Source of the DNA: Lachnospiraceae bacterium UBA4364
GTDB lineage: Bacteria; Bacillota; Clostridia; Lachnospirales; Lachnospiraceae
Assembly (NCBI GenBank): GCA_002393955.1
Contig: DGSK01000030.1
Span: forward strand, 47,066-104,557
Direction: 5' to 3'
DNA: 57,492 bases
The notes under the pieces: model-generated
The model's input: the letters and a program-made list of their open reading frames with translations, nothing else
The model's database searches: none
What the model was told of the DNA's origin: nothing
In this document: piece by piece, positions 34,740-42,354 of the stretch
How positions within the stretch are numbered: the stretch's first letter is position 1
Layout: each line of letters begins with the position of its first letter
Translations under genes and position numbers: made by a program

Positions 34740-35777
34740 TTAGATACCATTCTTTCTTATCAGCAATGCCATTTCTTTAAATTCTTCTCTGCTTACCTGC
34801 ATTGATATAAATCCCAACAGCAGTTTTTGAAATTCGTTAAAGCCCTTTTCATAATATCTGTTCTGGGTAGGATCACACACCCTATTGCTCACAATTTGCT
34901 GCAACAGTCTGAACAGAGAATAGGGCGGTTCTGAATACCTGTAGCAAATAAGTTTCAAAAAATCCAGATAACAATTATGCAGCAGATCAAACTCCACTGC
35001 ATCAGTATATCGAGCATAATATCCCATATTTACAACATAGTCCCATTTTAACATTTGAACAGTAATGAAATCAACATGGTGCATTGAATCGTTTGTCATG
35101 ATCGTAGATTCCTCATTAACAAAATAATGATACAATGGCATATCCACGATACAATAATACTCAATTGTACAGGCAAGCATCATTCGCCAGAAATTATCTT
35201 CATACGTCAGCCCCTCCGGAAAGATAAGCTTACTCTTTATTATATAATCTCTCCGTATAAGCCGTCCCCAAACCTGGGGATCTGCCGATGCAAAACGTAT
35301 CTCATCAGCACGCATATCATCAGCTGATATATATACAGCCTTATAAGGATTACCCGAAATTTTTTTACATTCCGGAATTATACCGTCACCGCAATCGCGC
35401 ACGTGGCCGCAGGCAACCATTTGTGCCTTGCTCTTATCTGCCACTTCCAGCAAGGTACCTATAAAATCCTTATCTATAAAGTCATCCGCATCCAGATAGG
35501 TGATATATTCCGTATCTGCATACTCAAAAGCCAGATTTCTTGCCGCCCCCTGTCTTCTGTTGGTATCACAATGTAAAATAATGATATTTTCTGGATATTT
35601 CGATTCCCATTCCAACAGTTTTTCATATGTCCCATCCGATGAAGCATCATCGACACAAACGATGTTTATTATCTCTGTTCCGATATTCTGGCTAATAACG
35701 GAATCTATACACCTGTCTATATAGTTTTCGGCATTATAGCACGGTATTATGACACTGACTCTTTTCACACTCACCAC
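34740..35777 (-). CDS. Glycosyltransferase family 2 (345 aa)
   Basis: Canonical GT2: VSVIIPCYNAENYIDRC, VCVDDASSDGT, RQGAARNLAFEYA and the DXD motif YLDADDFID near 95-103. Its core is very similar to the GT2 at 52420-53484 (VCVDDAS-SDGT versus ICVDDASTDGT, both RQGAARN), so the two are likely duplicates. The start region has several GTG codons; the longest frame is given. It lies 40 bp from the LicD gene upstream and ends 24 bp before the radical SAM gene downstream. Confidence 0.85.
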   Translation of the reverse strand: MVSVKRVSVIIPCYNAENYIDRCIDSVISQNIGTEIINIVCVDDASSDGTYEKLLEWESKYPENIIILHCDTNRRQGAARNLAFEYADTEYITYLDADDFIDKDFIGTLLEVADKSKAQMVACGHVRDCGDGIIPECKKISGNPYKAVYISADDMRADEIRFASADPQVWGRLIRRDYIIKSKLIFPEGLTYEDNFWRMMLACTIEYYCIVDMPLYHYFVNEESTIMTNDSMHHVDFITVQMLKWDYVVNMGYYARYTDAVEFDLLHNCYLDFLKLICYRYSEPPYSLFRLLQQIVSNRVCDPTQNRYYEKGFNEFQKLLLGFISMQVSREEFKEMALLIRKNGI

Positions 35778-35817
35778 TCTCTATTTTACAATCTTACTAT
35801 ACTCTCTGATATAAACT

Positions 35818-36765
35818 CTAAATCGACTCATATATTTCAGGGAGTTTCACTCCCTCTGCCTCAAAAATATGCTTCATATTTTCATGCGCTCTTTTATAAT
35901 ACGGATATGCGTGGGTATCATGAGTTATCTTGGGAATCATATAATCTTTTCCGAATTCCACTTCAAGAGCTTCCTTATATCCTGCCGGGCAAGGATACTC
36001 TACGCCCTCAAACTCTAAGTAGCTTACTTCCGAAAACCACTCTTTTCGATACAGCTTATTCGGATTTGCCACATAATCATACCAAATTGTAACCATGTCC
36101 GCATCATCATCACAATACATAGCCCCGATGCGGTCAGTAAGACGCCATAAATGATTTGCGGCTTTATCCTCAGTTTCCTGCGCAACACCCAGCATTCCGG
36201 TTATCTGTGCATATAATTCAATTTTTTCCTTCATTGAGATTTCCGGATTTCCCCATTGCTGCGCAAGGACATTTGCCGAAACCATCAGTGTTTTTGTATT
36301 CTGAAGCACATTTTCATCCCGCGGTACGTTATCAAGAGGGAAAATATCAAGGCCCGCCATAAACGGAAACAGCCAGTATTTTTTTAGGAAGTCATCCGTA
36401 AGACAGTATGAATGCCTGGTATTGATGATCCTAAATGCCAGATTTGAATACTCGCCATCAGAAAAGGGGGTAACCAGCTCCAGTTTTTTCTCAGCAAAGT
36501 CATAACCGGTTTCTTTCATCAGCCTATCCAGATCTTCTCGCAGCATCCAGATATCTATATCATCATCCCAGGGGATAAAACCTCCATGCCTTACAGCCCC
36601 CAGCAGAGTACCATAGCCTAAGAAGTAGCAGATTGAATGTTTTTGACACACCTCATCAAACCGCTCCAGCACTTCCATCTGGGCAGCCCAACAGCGTTTC
36701 ATCAGCGATGAAACCTCAAATCCATCTATTGTTTCCTTTTTGAAATAATCCGGTAAATAATTCAT
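35818..36765 (-). CDS. LicD-family phosphotransferase, LicD domain only (315 aa)
   Basis: The whole protein is a LicD domain: YFLGYGTLLGAVRHGGFIPW, DDDIDIW at 67-73, PFMAGLDIFPLD, then FEGVEYPCPAGYKEAL and a final TYPYYKRA-like motif (HAYPYYKRAHEN). It lacks the extra C-terminal domain of the other three LicD proteins here. It is the first gene after the flagellin terminator; ATG follows GAGGAAAG. It heads the 13-gene run that ends with maf at 19980. Confidence 0.85.
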   Translation of the reverse strand: MNYLPDYFKKETIDGFEVSSLMKRCWAAQMEVLERFDEVCQKHSICYFLGYGTLLGAVRHGGFIPWDDDIDIWMLREDLDRLMKETGYDFAEKKLELVTPFSDGEYSNLAFRIINTRHSYCLTDDFLKKYWLFPFMAGLDIFPLDNVPRDENVLQNTKTLMVSANVLAQQWGNPEISMKEKIELYAQITGMLGVAQETEDKAANHLWRLTDRIGAMYCDDDADMVTIWYDYVANPNKLYRKEWFSEVSYLEFEGVEYPCPAGYKEALEVEFGKDYMIPKITHDTHAYPYYKRAHENMKHIFEAEGVKLPEIYESI

Positions 36766-36816
36766 CTTTCCTCGTTACCGCTAAATTGTAGTATTTTTGT
36801 ATTAGTTCAATAAAGT

Positions 36817-36845
36817 AAAAGGGCTGTCCTCCCGGACAGCCCTTT
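36817..36845 (-). terminator. Intrinsic terminator after flagellin
   Basis: A 9-bp perfect stem GGGCTGTCC / GGACAGCCC (36821-36829 and 36834-36842) with AAA/TTT extension and loop TCCC, then TTTTACTTTATT on the minus strand. A weak promoter (TTATTG, 17 nt, TACAAT) lies just downstream, before the LicD gene at 36765, so the glycan run could be read both by leak-through and independently. Confidence 0.8.
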
Positions 36846-36876
36846 CCTTGGTAGCTTTGTTTGTTTTGGTTGCTTA

Positions 36877-37695
36877 TCAGCCAAGCAGTGAAAGAACGTT
36901 CTGGTTGGACTGATTTGCCTGAGCGAGCATCGAAGTACCTGCCTGAGCCAGGATGTTGTTGTTTGAGAAAGCAACCATCTCGGAAGCCATATCCGTATCA
37001 CGGATCTGGGACTCAGCTGCTGTAGTATTCTCTACTACGTTGTCAAGGTTCTTGATTGTGTGCTCAAGTCTGTTCTGAACAGCACCAAGGTCAGCTCTCT
37101 GCGAAGATACGCTTGCAAGTGCGCTCTTAATCTTATCGATAGCACTCTGAGCCTGTGTATTATCGGAACCGGATACGCTAACGCCGTCGATACCAATAGA
37201 GGTACAAGACATTGCAGCGATGCTGATAGCGATAAACTGACCGCTCTCTGCGCCAACCTGAAGGTTCTTGCTTGTGAATGATCCGTTGAGGAGACTCTTC
37301 TCGTTGAATGTAGTTGTTGATGCTACACGATTGATCTCGCTCTTGAGGGCCTGTACTTCCTGATTCAGATAACTACGATCTGCAGTTGTCATGGTATCGT
37401 TGGAAGCCTGGTTTGCCAGAACGTTCATTCTCTGAAGCATATCATGAACTTCAGTAAGAGCACCTTCTGCTGTCTGCACGCAGGAAATACCATCCTGTGC
37501 GTTGCGGCTTGCCTGTGTTAAGCCCTTAACCTGACGACGCATCTTCTCACTTATAGCAAGACCTGCTGCATCATCAGCTGCTCTGTTAACTCTGTAACCG
37601 GAAGATAACTTCTCGGTTGACTTAGCCTGAGAGCTGGTCGTAAGACCTAACATTCTGTTGCTGTTCATTGCTGTTAAATTGTGCTGTACTACCAT
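36877..37695 (-). CDS. fliC: Flagellin (272 aa, minimal D0/D1 type)
   Basis: N-terminal D0/D1: MVVQHNLTAMNSNRMLG, KSTEKLSSGYRVNRAADDAAGLAISEKMR. C-terminal D1/D0: VENTTAAESQIRDTDMASEMV, ILAQAGTSMLAQANQ, NVLSLLG. Only a short, Ser-rich hinge (about 140-200) sits between, so this is one of the small flagellins without a D2/D3 insert. The TLR5-type LQRMNVLANQ helix is present. Two cysteines (72, 164) are unusual for flagellin. Strong AAGGAGG ribosome site 8 nt before ATG. Candidate sigma-28 and sigma-A promoters lie upstream, a CsrA-type hairpin is in the leader, and a terminator follows. Glycosylation by the neighbouring maf products is inferred. Confidence 0.95.
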   Translation of the reverse strand: MVVQHNLTAMNSNRMLGLTTSSQAKSTEKLSSGYRVNRAADDAAGLAISEKMRRQVKGLTQASRNAQDGISCVQTAEGALTEVHDMLQRMNVLANQASNDTMTTADRSYLNQEVQALKSEINRVASTTTFNEKSLLNGSFTSKNLQVGAESGQFIAISIAAMSCTSIGIDGVSVSGSDNTQAQSAIDKIKSALASVSSQRADLGAVQNRLEHTIKNLDNVVENTTAAESQIRDTDMASEMVAFSNNNILAQAGTSMLAQANQSNQNVLSLLG

Positions 37696-37699
37696 AACT

Positions 37700-37741
37700 T
37701 TTTCCTCCTTGAAAATGTTGTATTGCGACTTCCGTGCCGCA
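37700..37741 (-). promoter_or_regulatory. Candidate CsrA-binding leader of flagellin
   Basis: Minus strand TGCGGCACGGAAGTCGCA (37741-37724) folds as a hairpin (TGCG/CGCA plus a G-U pair) with ACGGA, a perfect ANGGA site, in the loop. Fourteen nt on, CAAGGAGGAA (37710-37701) holds a second ANGGA overlapping the Shine-Dalgarno. This paired arrangement is that of the Bacillus hag leader, where CsrA blocks translation and FliW relieves it. csrA and fliW are both in this window. Confidence 0.6.
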
Positions 37742-37783
37742 GTTATTGTGTTGTGAGGTTCTTGTGAACCCCTTGTATTAAAT

Positions 37784-37810
37784 ATATCGGAATTTGTTTC
37801 CGATACTTAA
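37784..37810 (-). promoter_or_regulatory. Candidate sigma-28 promoter of flagellin
   Basis: Minus strand TTAAG (37806-37810), about 14 nt, TCCGATAT (37784-37791). The -10 lies in a perfect inverted repeat, TATCGGAA (37785-37792) and TTCCGATA (37798-37805) with a 5-nt gap. The start site would be near 37777. Confidence 0.65.
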
Positions 37811-37867
37811 TACCATTTTTTAATTTTTTTGAGATTTTTTTCTCAGCAATAAATCTGCTACACTTAA

Positions 37868-37896
37868 ATATTACCAAACGGAAAACGATTTTTCAA
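37868..37896 (-). promoter_or_regulatory. Candidate second flagellin promoter, sigma-A type
   Basis: Minus strand TTGAAA (37891-37896), exactly 17 nt, TAATAT (37868-37873). It lies about 80 bp upstream of the sigma-28 element and would give a longer leader. It might instead be a weak AT-rich coincidence. Confidence 0.45.
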
Positions 37897-37954
37897 GTTC
37901 TTTTTTGTAAATTATTACTTAATAAATGTGAAAAAAACGTTTTTGCCGTACTAT

Positions 37955-38671
37955 TCAGCTACCTTTCATACTATTAAAGCATCTCAGATCCTCCGCAGTC
38001 GTCACCTTGAAATTCTTCTCATCTCCCGGAACCATAGCAATATCCATTCCATACATAATAGCCGGTTCACTGGCACCGTTTATCAGTCTGATCCGCTCAG
38101 GGACAAGTTCCTTATTCGCTTCATAGTAAAGCTTAAACCTAAACAGCTCCGGTGCCTGGCCAGCAAAAATCTTCTTCCGGTCAAGCAATCCCGCTACCCT
38201 TTCCCCATCATCGCTCAAGTAAACGGTGTCTTTCATCGGCAAAACAGGCATCACGCCATCGTGTCCTTCTAAGCCTCTGTAGCATGCTGCCAAAAGTTCT
38301 TCCGATAAAAAGGGCCTTGCAGCATCGTGTACCAGCACCGTATCTTCAAGCGGTATCTCATGCGATTTGTAACAGCTGATTTTCAATAGTTCATTCATTC
38401 CATTGAAAGCTGAAAGCTGACGATTTTCCCCGGGTTCCGCATAGCATACTATCTTCTCAATGCTTACACCTATGGATAAAATATCGTCCGCCAGCTCCTT
38501 TCGCCAATTTTGATCAGCCACGATACATATACGCTCTATATATTCGCAATCTATCAGAGTTTTCAAAGAATATGACGCCATCATATGTTTGCCAGCTCTG
38601 ATATACTGTTTGGGAATATCCCTGCCAACCCGGCTTCCTATCCCACCAGATAAAAAAACAGCATAATTCAT
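37955..38671 (-). CDS. IspD/TarI-family cytidylyltransferase (238 aa)
   Basis: N-terminal CTP-binding loop SGGIGSRVGRDIPKQY, later VHDAARPFLSEELL, and RVAGLLDRKKIFAGQAPELF, matching the IspD/TarI fold. IspD makes CDP-methylerythritol; TarI and vertebrate CRPPA make CDP-ribitol. Next to an epimerase-like gene and LicD genes, the alditol phosphate role is more likely than isoprenoid synthesis. ATG at 38671 follows GGGAG by 6 nt. It lies 62 bp from the epimerase gene upstream and is transcribed towards flagellin. Confidence 0.8.
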   Translation of the reverse strand: MNYAVFLSGGIGSRVGRDIPKQYIRAGKHMMASYSLKTLIDCEYIERICIVADQNWRKELADDILSIGVSIEKIVCYAEPGENRQLSAFNGMNELLKISCYKSHEIPLEDTVLVHDAARPFLSEELLAACYRGLEGHDGVMPVLPMKDTVYLSDDGERVAGLLDRKKIFAGQAPELFRFKLYYEANKELVPERIRLINGASEPAIMYGMDIAMVPGDEKNFKVTTAEDLRCFNSMKGS

Positions 38672-38733
38672 ATTCAACTCCCTTTATCAAAGCATCAATT
38701 TCTCGCTTTTTAGCCAGATATATGATCTGCAGG

Positions 38734-39396
38734 CTAAAACTGCAGTTCTCTTATATGCTTTATTGTTTCTCCATATGGCTGCTCCTTGCCAAAAAGCAGG
38801 GTTGTGCCGAGCACGAATCCTTTCACGCCCAACGGTGCATATTCCTTTATCTTATCTGCTCCGCAGGCACCGTCCCAGTATATTTCAAAATTCATGTCTT
38901 TTTTGAGTTTTAAAAGCTGGTCATATTTTTCCCTCACATACGGAAGGAACATTTGTGCCGCATTTCCGGGATTTACAGACATAACAAGAACCTTGTCCAC
39001 AATACGAAGGAGCATTTGGACATTCTCTACGCTTGTTCCGGGATTGATTGCTATTCCGGGAATCATTCCGGCATTTATGATCTTTGATATGGTGGTTGAG
39101 GGATGATACTCTGCTTCCGGATGGATATAGACTGTATCACCCTTATGAAGGTTTCTCGTAAAAAGATCTATAGTATTTATAGGATGCTCTACCATAAGGT
39201 GAACATCCATCGGTTTATCCGTCAATGACCTTATACAGCAAAGATCATTAAGGGACATTGCATAGTTCTGAACATAACGTCCGTCCATTATATCAATGTG
39301 GAACGAATCAATTCCCCCTTCATCAAGTTCCCGGACCTCTTTTTCGAGATTTCTGTAATTCGCACACATCATTGATGCAGTAAGTTCAAATTCCAT
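38734..39396 (-). CDS. Ribulose-phosphate 3-epimerase-like protein (220 aa)
   Basis: TIM-barrel of the RPE family: HIDIMDG (His33, Asp35), MDVHLMVEHP (His66), GIAINPGTS, LVMSVNPG, and WDGACGAD (Asp175). All four metal ligands of the family are kept, but the usual ALSADF start is TASMMCANY and the C-terminal phosphate loop differs, so substrate specificity may have changed. The ATG at 39396 follows AAGGGGGGAT; the frame extends upstream to 39516 without a ribosome site. Adjacent LicD and IspD-like genes suggest it supplies a pentulose phosphate for a CDP-alditol. Confidence 0.8.
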   Translation of the reverse strand: MEFELTASMMCANYRNLEKEVRELDEGGIDSFHIDIMDGRYVQNYAMSLNDLCCIRSLTDKPMDVHLMVEHPINTIDLFTRNLHKGDTVYIHPEAEYHPSTTISKIINAGMIPGIAINPGTSVENVQMLLRIVDKVLVMSVNPGNAAQMFLPYVREKYDQLLKLKKDMNFEIYWDGACGADKIKEYAPLGVKGFVLGTTLLFGKEQPYGETIKHIRELQF

Positions 39397-39467
39397 GGTA
39401 TCCCCCCTTGCTGTAATATACAATTTACCTTTGTGCTCATAATTATACATTATAATACATGTAGAGT

Positions 39468-41318
39468 CTAAAATCTTACATCCTGCAGCATAACCGGTTT
39501 CCCTATATCCATACATTTCAGAAGCAGCGGATCTGTGTCACCATATGCGCCATCAATATCGTTCAGCACCATACCGGTCAGTTCATGGTCATCATATATG
39601 CCCCATCCGTTTAAACGGAACTCTTCAACAAGCTCATTATAGTGCTCCATCAGCTGCTTATCAAAAATTTCCTTTTCCGAACTGATAGCAGGATCAGGAT
39701 GCCAGAGCAGTGCCACATCTTCCTTATGTTCGCTGAATGTTTTTATCACATTTTCAATCTTTGTAAGCATCTTTTCGCCATGCTGGAAAAGAGCACTCGC
39801 TGATGTCGTATACAGCACCACCTTTTTCCGCATACCGTTTTCCTTTTTTATCAGGCTTTTCCACTCTTCACATACAGTCCTGACCTGATCCGGAATTTTG
39901 AAGTCGACGTTATCAGTCTCATCGGAAGCATCACTCTCTGCGGCAGTTTCATCAGTGTAGTCCTCTATGGTTACCCTCAGGTTCTTTACCCGGAATGCAT
40001 CAACATATACAGGATCCGTACCATGGTACTCATCAAACAGTCTTGTAAGTTCTTCTGATGATAGCGAACATTTGCAAAGATTTCCACCTTTATCAGAACA
40101 CATCCGTATCAGCTCATCATACTCGTCTGTAAGATTTGGCGCTATCAGATCAAGGGCCATATTCTCCGTTCTGAGCACGGCATCCGGCATCCACCAGATT
40201 TCTTCCGAACTGTTGTCGCATACATCAGACAAAAGAAAATTCTTTATCCATCTGAGCATATTGTCCCCATTAATCAGCAGATCTTTCACAGTCGTATGGT
40301 ATAGTATTCTTTTTTTCAGTGTTTTTTCATCAGGAATAGTTCCTATGACAACGTTATTATCCACACTGTTAAGCATTTCTTTACGATAAAGCTTCTCATC
40401 AAACTGTTTCTGATAATACGGATAATCATGGGCAGCCATTTCTTGCCGTGGCACTATATAAGATTCCCCGAAACGTTTTTTTAATATTTCATCATAGCCA
40501 ATAGGAACAGGTATCAAGATATTTTCAAATGGTTTAGCTATTGTATTTTCAAAACATTCTTTCAGAAACTTCTTGGATCTGTCCTTTGTATACTCATCAT
40601 ACCTCACAACATATGTTGCATCCGAAGCTTCCGTAACACGGCATACCTGGTCATATAGTATTTCCAGCTGATTATCAAGAGGTCTGTCTTCTGTAAAAAC
40701 GAAACCTGTTTCGTGCTGCAGTTCTACAAGCCCTATTGCAATGCTCTCATTCAGCCTGCTTCCTTTATCGAAGTCTCCCATCTGTATGCTTAGGGACACC
40801 GACTGACGATTCAGCATGATCAGCTCATCTATTTTGCCAAGAATCCCCAGTATGTATTTTTCTGCCGCCGGATCAGACGGCAGATAGTAGTACGGATATA
40901 CATCCGGGCCCGTCATAAAAGGACATCCATGCCATTTTTCCAGATGATTCCTCGCATATGTCACACTCTTGCTATTTGTTATATGTGAGAAATTCATCTT
41001 ATACCAGGGTCTGGTATACGGATTCAACACATTAAACCGATTAGGATACTCATTCGTAAGAACATCAAGAAAACGCACATAATCTTCACCTACAAATCCA
41101 ACATCTATGTCATCGTCCCAGGCTATAAAACCGCCCTCACGCACAGTACCAAGCAGAGTACCGTAACATGCAAACATACGCAGGGAATGTTCTTTACATA
41201 TTTCCTGCAGCTGAACTAACATCTCCTGGTCAGCCGCCCACGAGCGTTTCATTACCTCACTAACGGTAAACCCTCTTCTATTCTCTTTTCTGAAATAATT
41301 CTCCGGAAATTTGATCAT
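39468..41318 (-). CDS. LicD-family phosphotransferase with duplicated C-terminal domain (616 aa)
   Basis: LicD domain: FACYGTLLGTVREGGFIAW, DDDIDVGF at 68-75. Two copies of the accessory domain follow: the first with KKRILYHTTVKDLLINGDNMLRWI, EIWWMPDAVL and a degenerate end (DEYHGTDPVYV); the second with KKVVLYTTSASALFQHGEKML, ALLWHPDPAI, GWGIYDDHELTGMVLNDIDGAYGDTDPLL and GKPVMLQDVRF. A repetitive acidic linker joins them. The only ribosome-site candidate is an AGG directly touching the ATG, and a terminator ends just upstream, so expression is unusual. It starts the ispD-containing operon. Confidence 0.8.
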   Translation of the reverse strand: MIKFPENYFRKENRRGFTVSEVMKRSWAADQEMLVQLQEICKEHSLRMFACYGTLLGTVREGGFIAWDDDIDVGFVGEDYVRFLDVLTNEYPNRFNVLNPYTRPWYKMNFSHITNSKSVTYARNHLEKWHGCPFMTGPDVYPYYYLPSDPAAEKYILGILGKIDELIMLNRQSVSLSIQMGDFDKGSRLNESIAIGLVELQHETGFVFTEDRPLDNQLEILYDQVCRVTEASDATYVVRYDEYTKDRSKKFLKECFENTIAKPFENILIPVPIGYDEILKKRFGESYIVPRQEMAAHDYPYYQKQFDEKLYRKEMLNSVDNNVVIGTIPDEKTLKKRILYHTTVKDLLINGDNMLRWIKNFLLSDVCDNSSEEIWWMPDAVLRTENMALDLIAPNLTDEYDELIRMCSDKGGNLCKCSLSSEELTRLFDEYHGTDPVYVDAFRVKNLRVTIEDYTDETAAESDASDETDNVDFKIPDQVRTVCEEWKSLIKKENGMRKKVVLYTTSASALFQHGEKMLTKIENVIKTFSEHKEDVALLWHPDPAISSEKEIFDKQLMEHYNELVEEFRLNGWGIYDDHELTGMVLNDIDGAYGDTDPLLLKCMDIGKPVMLQDVRF

Positions 41319-41321
41319 CCT

Positions 41322-41366
41322 AAATAAAAAAACGGTCAGCGCACTCCGTCTCAGAATACCTGACCG
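41322..41366 (-). terminator. Intrinsic terminator after the fliD-fliS-fliT operon
   Basis: Minus strand CGGTCAG (41366-41360) pairs with CTGACCG (41339-41333), enclosing a 20-nt loop, then TTTTTTTATTT. The LicD ATG at 41318 follows within a few bases. Confidence 0.75.
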
Positions 41367-41384
41367 ATGTTCTTCCTACCATTA

Positions 41385-41861
41385 TTACTTTTTCGTATCC
41401 ATCAGCTGAGGATCTATAAGATTAATCTTATTCATGGCATTGTAATACTTGCCGGTTACGTTGATGGTCTTTCTATCCTGCTTTATCTTCTGCCGGCTCT
41501 CGTTTATGCGGTTAGAAACCAGATCTCTGTTGCGAAGCTCATCAGCCTGTATCGAAGTACTGAGCGAAGTAACTTCCCTTATCAGTTCCTGCAGACGGTT
41601 GATTTCTTTCTTATACTTCGCCTTATTTGCTAACAGATCATCCTTTATTCGATCAAAGAGAGCATTAAATGCATCATCAAGTGAGTTAAGCCTATCTATC
41701 AGCTCGCCCTTCTCATCCAGCATTGCATCAAAAGCTTTCCAGTCAGGTTCCTCTGCCTGCATAGCCGCAGCCTGTTTCGCAGTGCTATCCTTAATAGACA
41801 CAAGCACAGCTTTCTTCTGCTCCATATTCTCAATAAGATTTTTCAGATACTGTTCCGTCAC
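41385..41861 (-). CDS. Flagellar export chaperone, FliT/FlgN-like (158 aa, GTG start)
   Basis: All-helical, charged protein: VLVSIKDSTAKQAAAMQAEE, DRLNSLDDAFNALFDRI, LIREVTSLSTSIQADELRNRDLV. It ends NRINESRQKIKQDRKTI with a tail. Overlaps fliS by 4 bp (GTGA), the position usually held by fliT in flagellar operons; sequence alone does not prove it. The chaperone would keep FliD soluble before export. Start is GTG. Confidence 0.7.
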   Translation of the reverse strand: MTEQYLKNLIENMEQKKAVLVSIKDSTAKQAAAMQAEEPDWKAFDAMLDEKGELIDRLNSLDDAFNALFDRIKDDLLANKAKYKKEINRLQELIREVTSLSTSIQADELRNRDLVSNRINESRQKIKQDRKTINVTGKYYNAMNKINLIDPQLMDTKK

Positions 41862-42232
41862 TGCTGCTTAGCCCTCTTCATGACTTCTTTCCATGTATCG
41901 CGCATAGACCTAATATGACCAACCACCTCTTCCATTATCGCTTTATCTTTTGTCATATTAGCCTCTATAAGCCGTCTCTCAAGGTACTCATATACCCTGT
42001 CAAAATCGTAAGCTACAGGATACTTAAAATCCAAGGTATTCCTGAACTCAGCTATTATATTCTGAACCTTTACTATATTTCTGTAGGCCTTTTCGATATC
42101 CTTATCCTCTATGGCCTTGATTGCTAAATTACCGAATTTTATTGCTCCCTCATAAAGCATGAGCGTAAGCTCTGCCGGAGTAGCTGTTGCTATGGCGTTG
42201 TTTTTGTATTGTTCGTAAGGATTCTTAACCAT
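41858..42232 (-). CDS. fliS: Flagellin export chaperone FliS (124 aa)
   Basis: NPYEQYKNNAIATATPAELTLMLYEGAIKF is the FliS signature; then VQNIIAEFRNTLDF and YEYLERRLIEANMTKDKAI. Typical length 120-130 aa. ATG at 42232 follows AAGGGG; the frame continues to 42313 without support. FliS binds the flagellin C-terminus in the cytoplasm until secretion. Two strong hairpins, one with a GGA in its loop, lie just upstream. Confidence 0.95.
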   Translation of the reverse strand: MVKNPYEQYKNNAIATATPAELTLMLYEGAIKFGNLAIKAIEDKDIEKAYRNIVKVQNIIAEFRNTLDFKYPVAYDFDRVYEYLERRLIEANMTKDKAIMEEVVGHIRSMRDTWKEVMKRAKQQ

Positions 42233-42258
42233 GTTGTACCCCTTTTTTATATTACAAA

Positions 42259-42329
42259 CGTCAAAACTGATTCCGTTTTGACGCCTGCTATGCTTTATTA
42301 TGGCCGTCTGCACCAGGTACAGACGGCCA
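42259..42329 (-). promoter_or_regulatory. Two perfect hairpins in the fliD-fliS gap
   Basis: Minus strand TGGCCGTCTG / CAGACGGCCA (42320-42329 and 42301-42310, 9-nt loop), followed by CGTCAAAAC / GTTTTGACG (42275-42283 and 42259-42267) with a GGAATCA loop. The first lacks a U-tract, so it is not a terminator; it may stabilise mRNA. The second presents ACGGA at its apex, a CsrA-site pattern, about 20 nt before the fliS ribosome site. Confidence 0.5.
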
Positions 42330-42354
42330 CATGTATTAATTAAAAATTTATCGA

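Noticed and set aside
39397..39516. N-terminal extension of the epimerase-like protein by 40 residues
   Set aside because: No ribosome site; it overlaps the end of the LicD gene, while the internal ATG has AAGGGGGGAT and matches family length.
39967..40389. 140-codon plus-strand frame opposite the 616-aa LicD gene
   Set aside because: Antisense shadow of a well supported gene; no ribosome site and serine-rich low-complexity translation.
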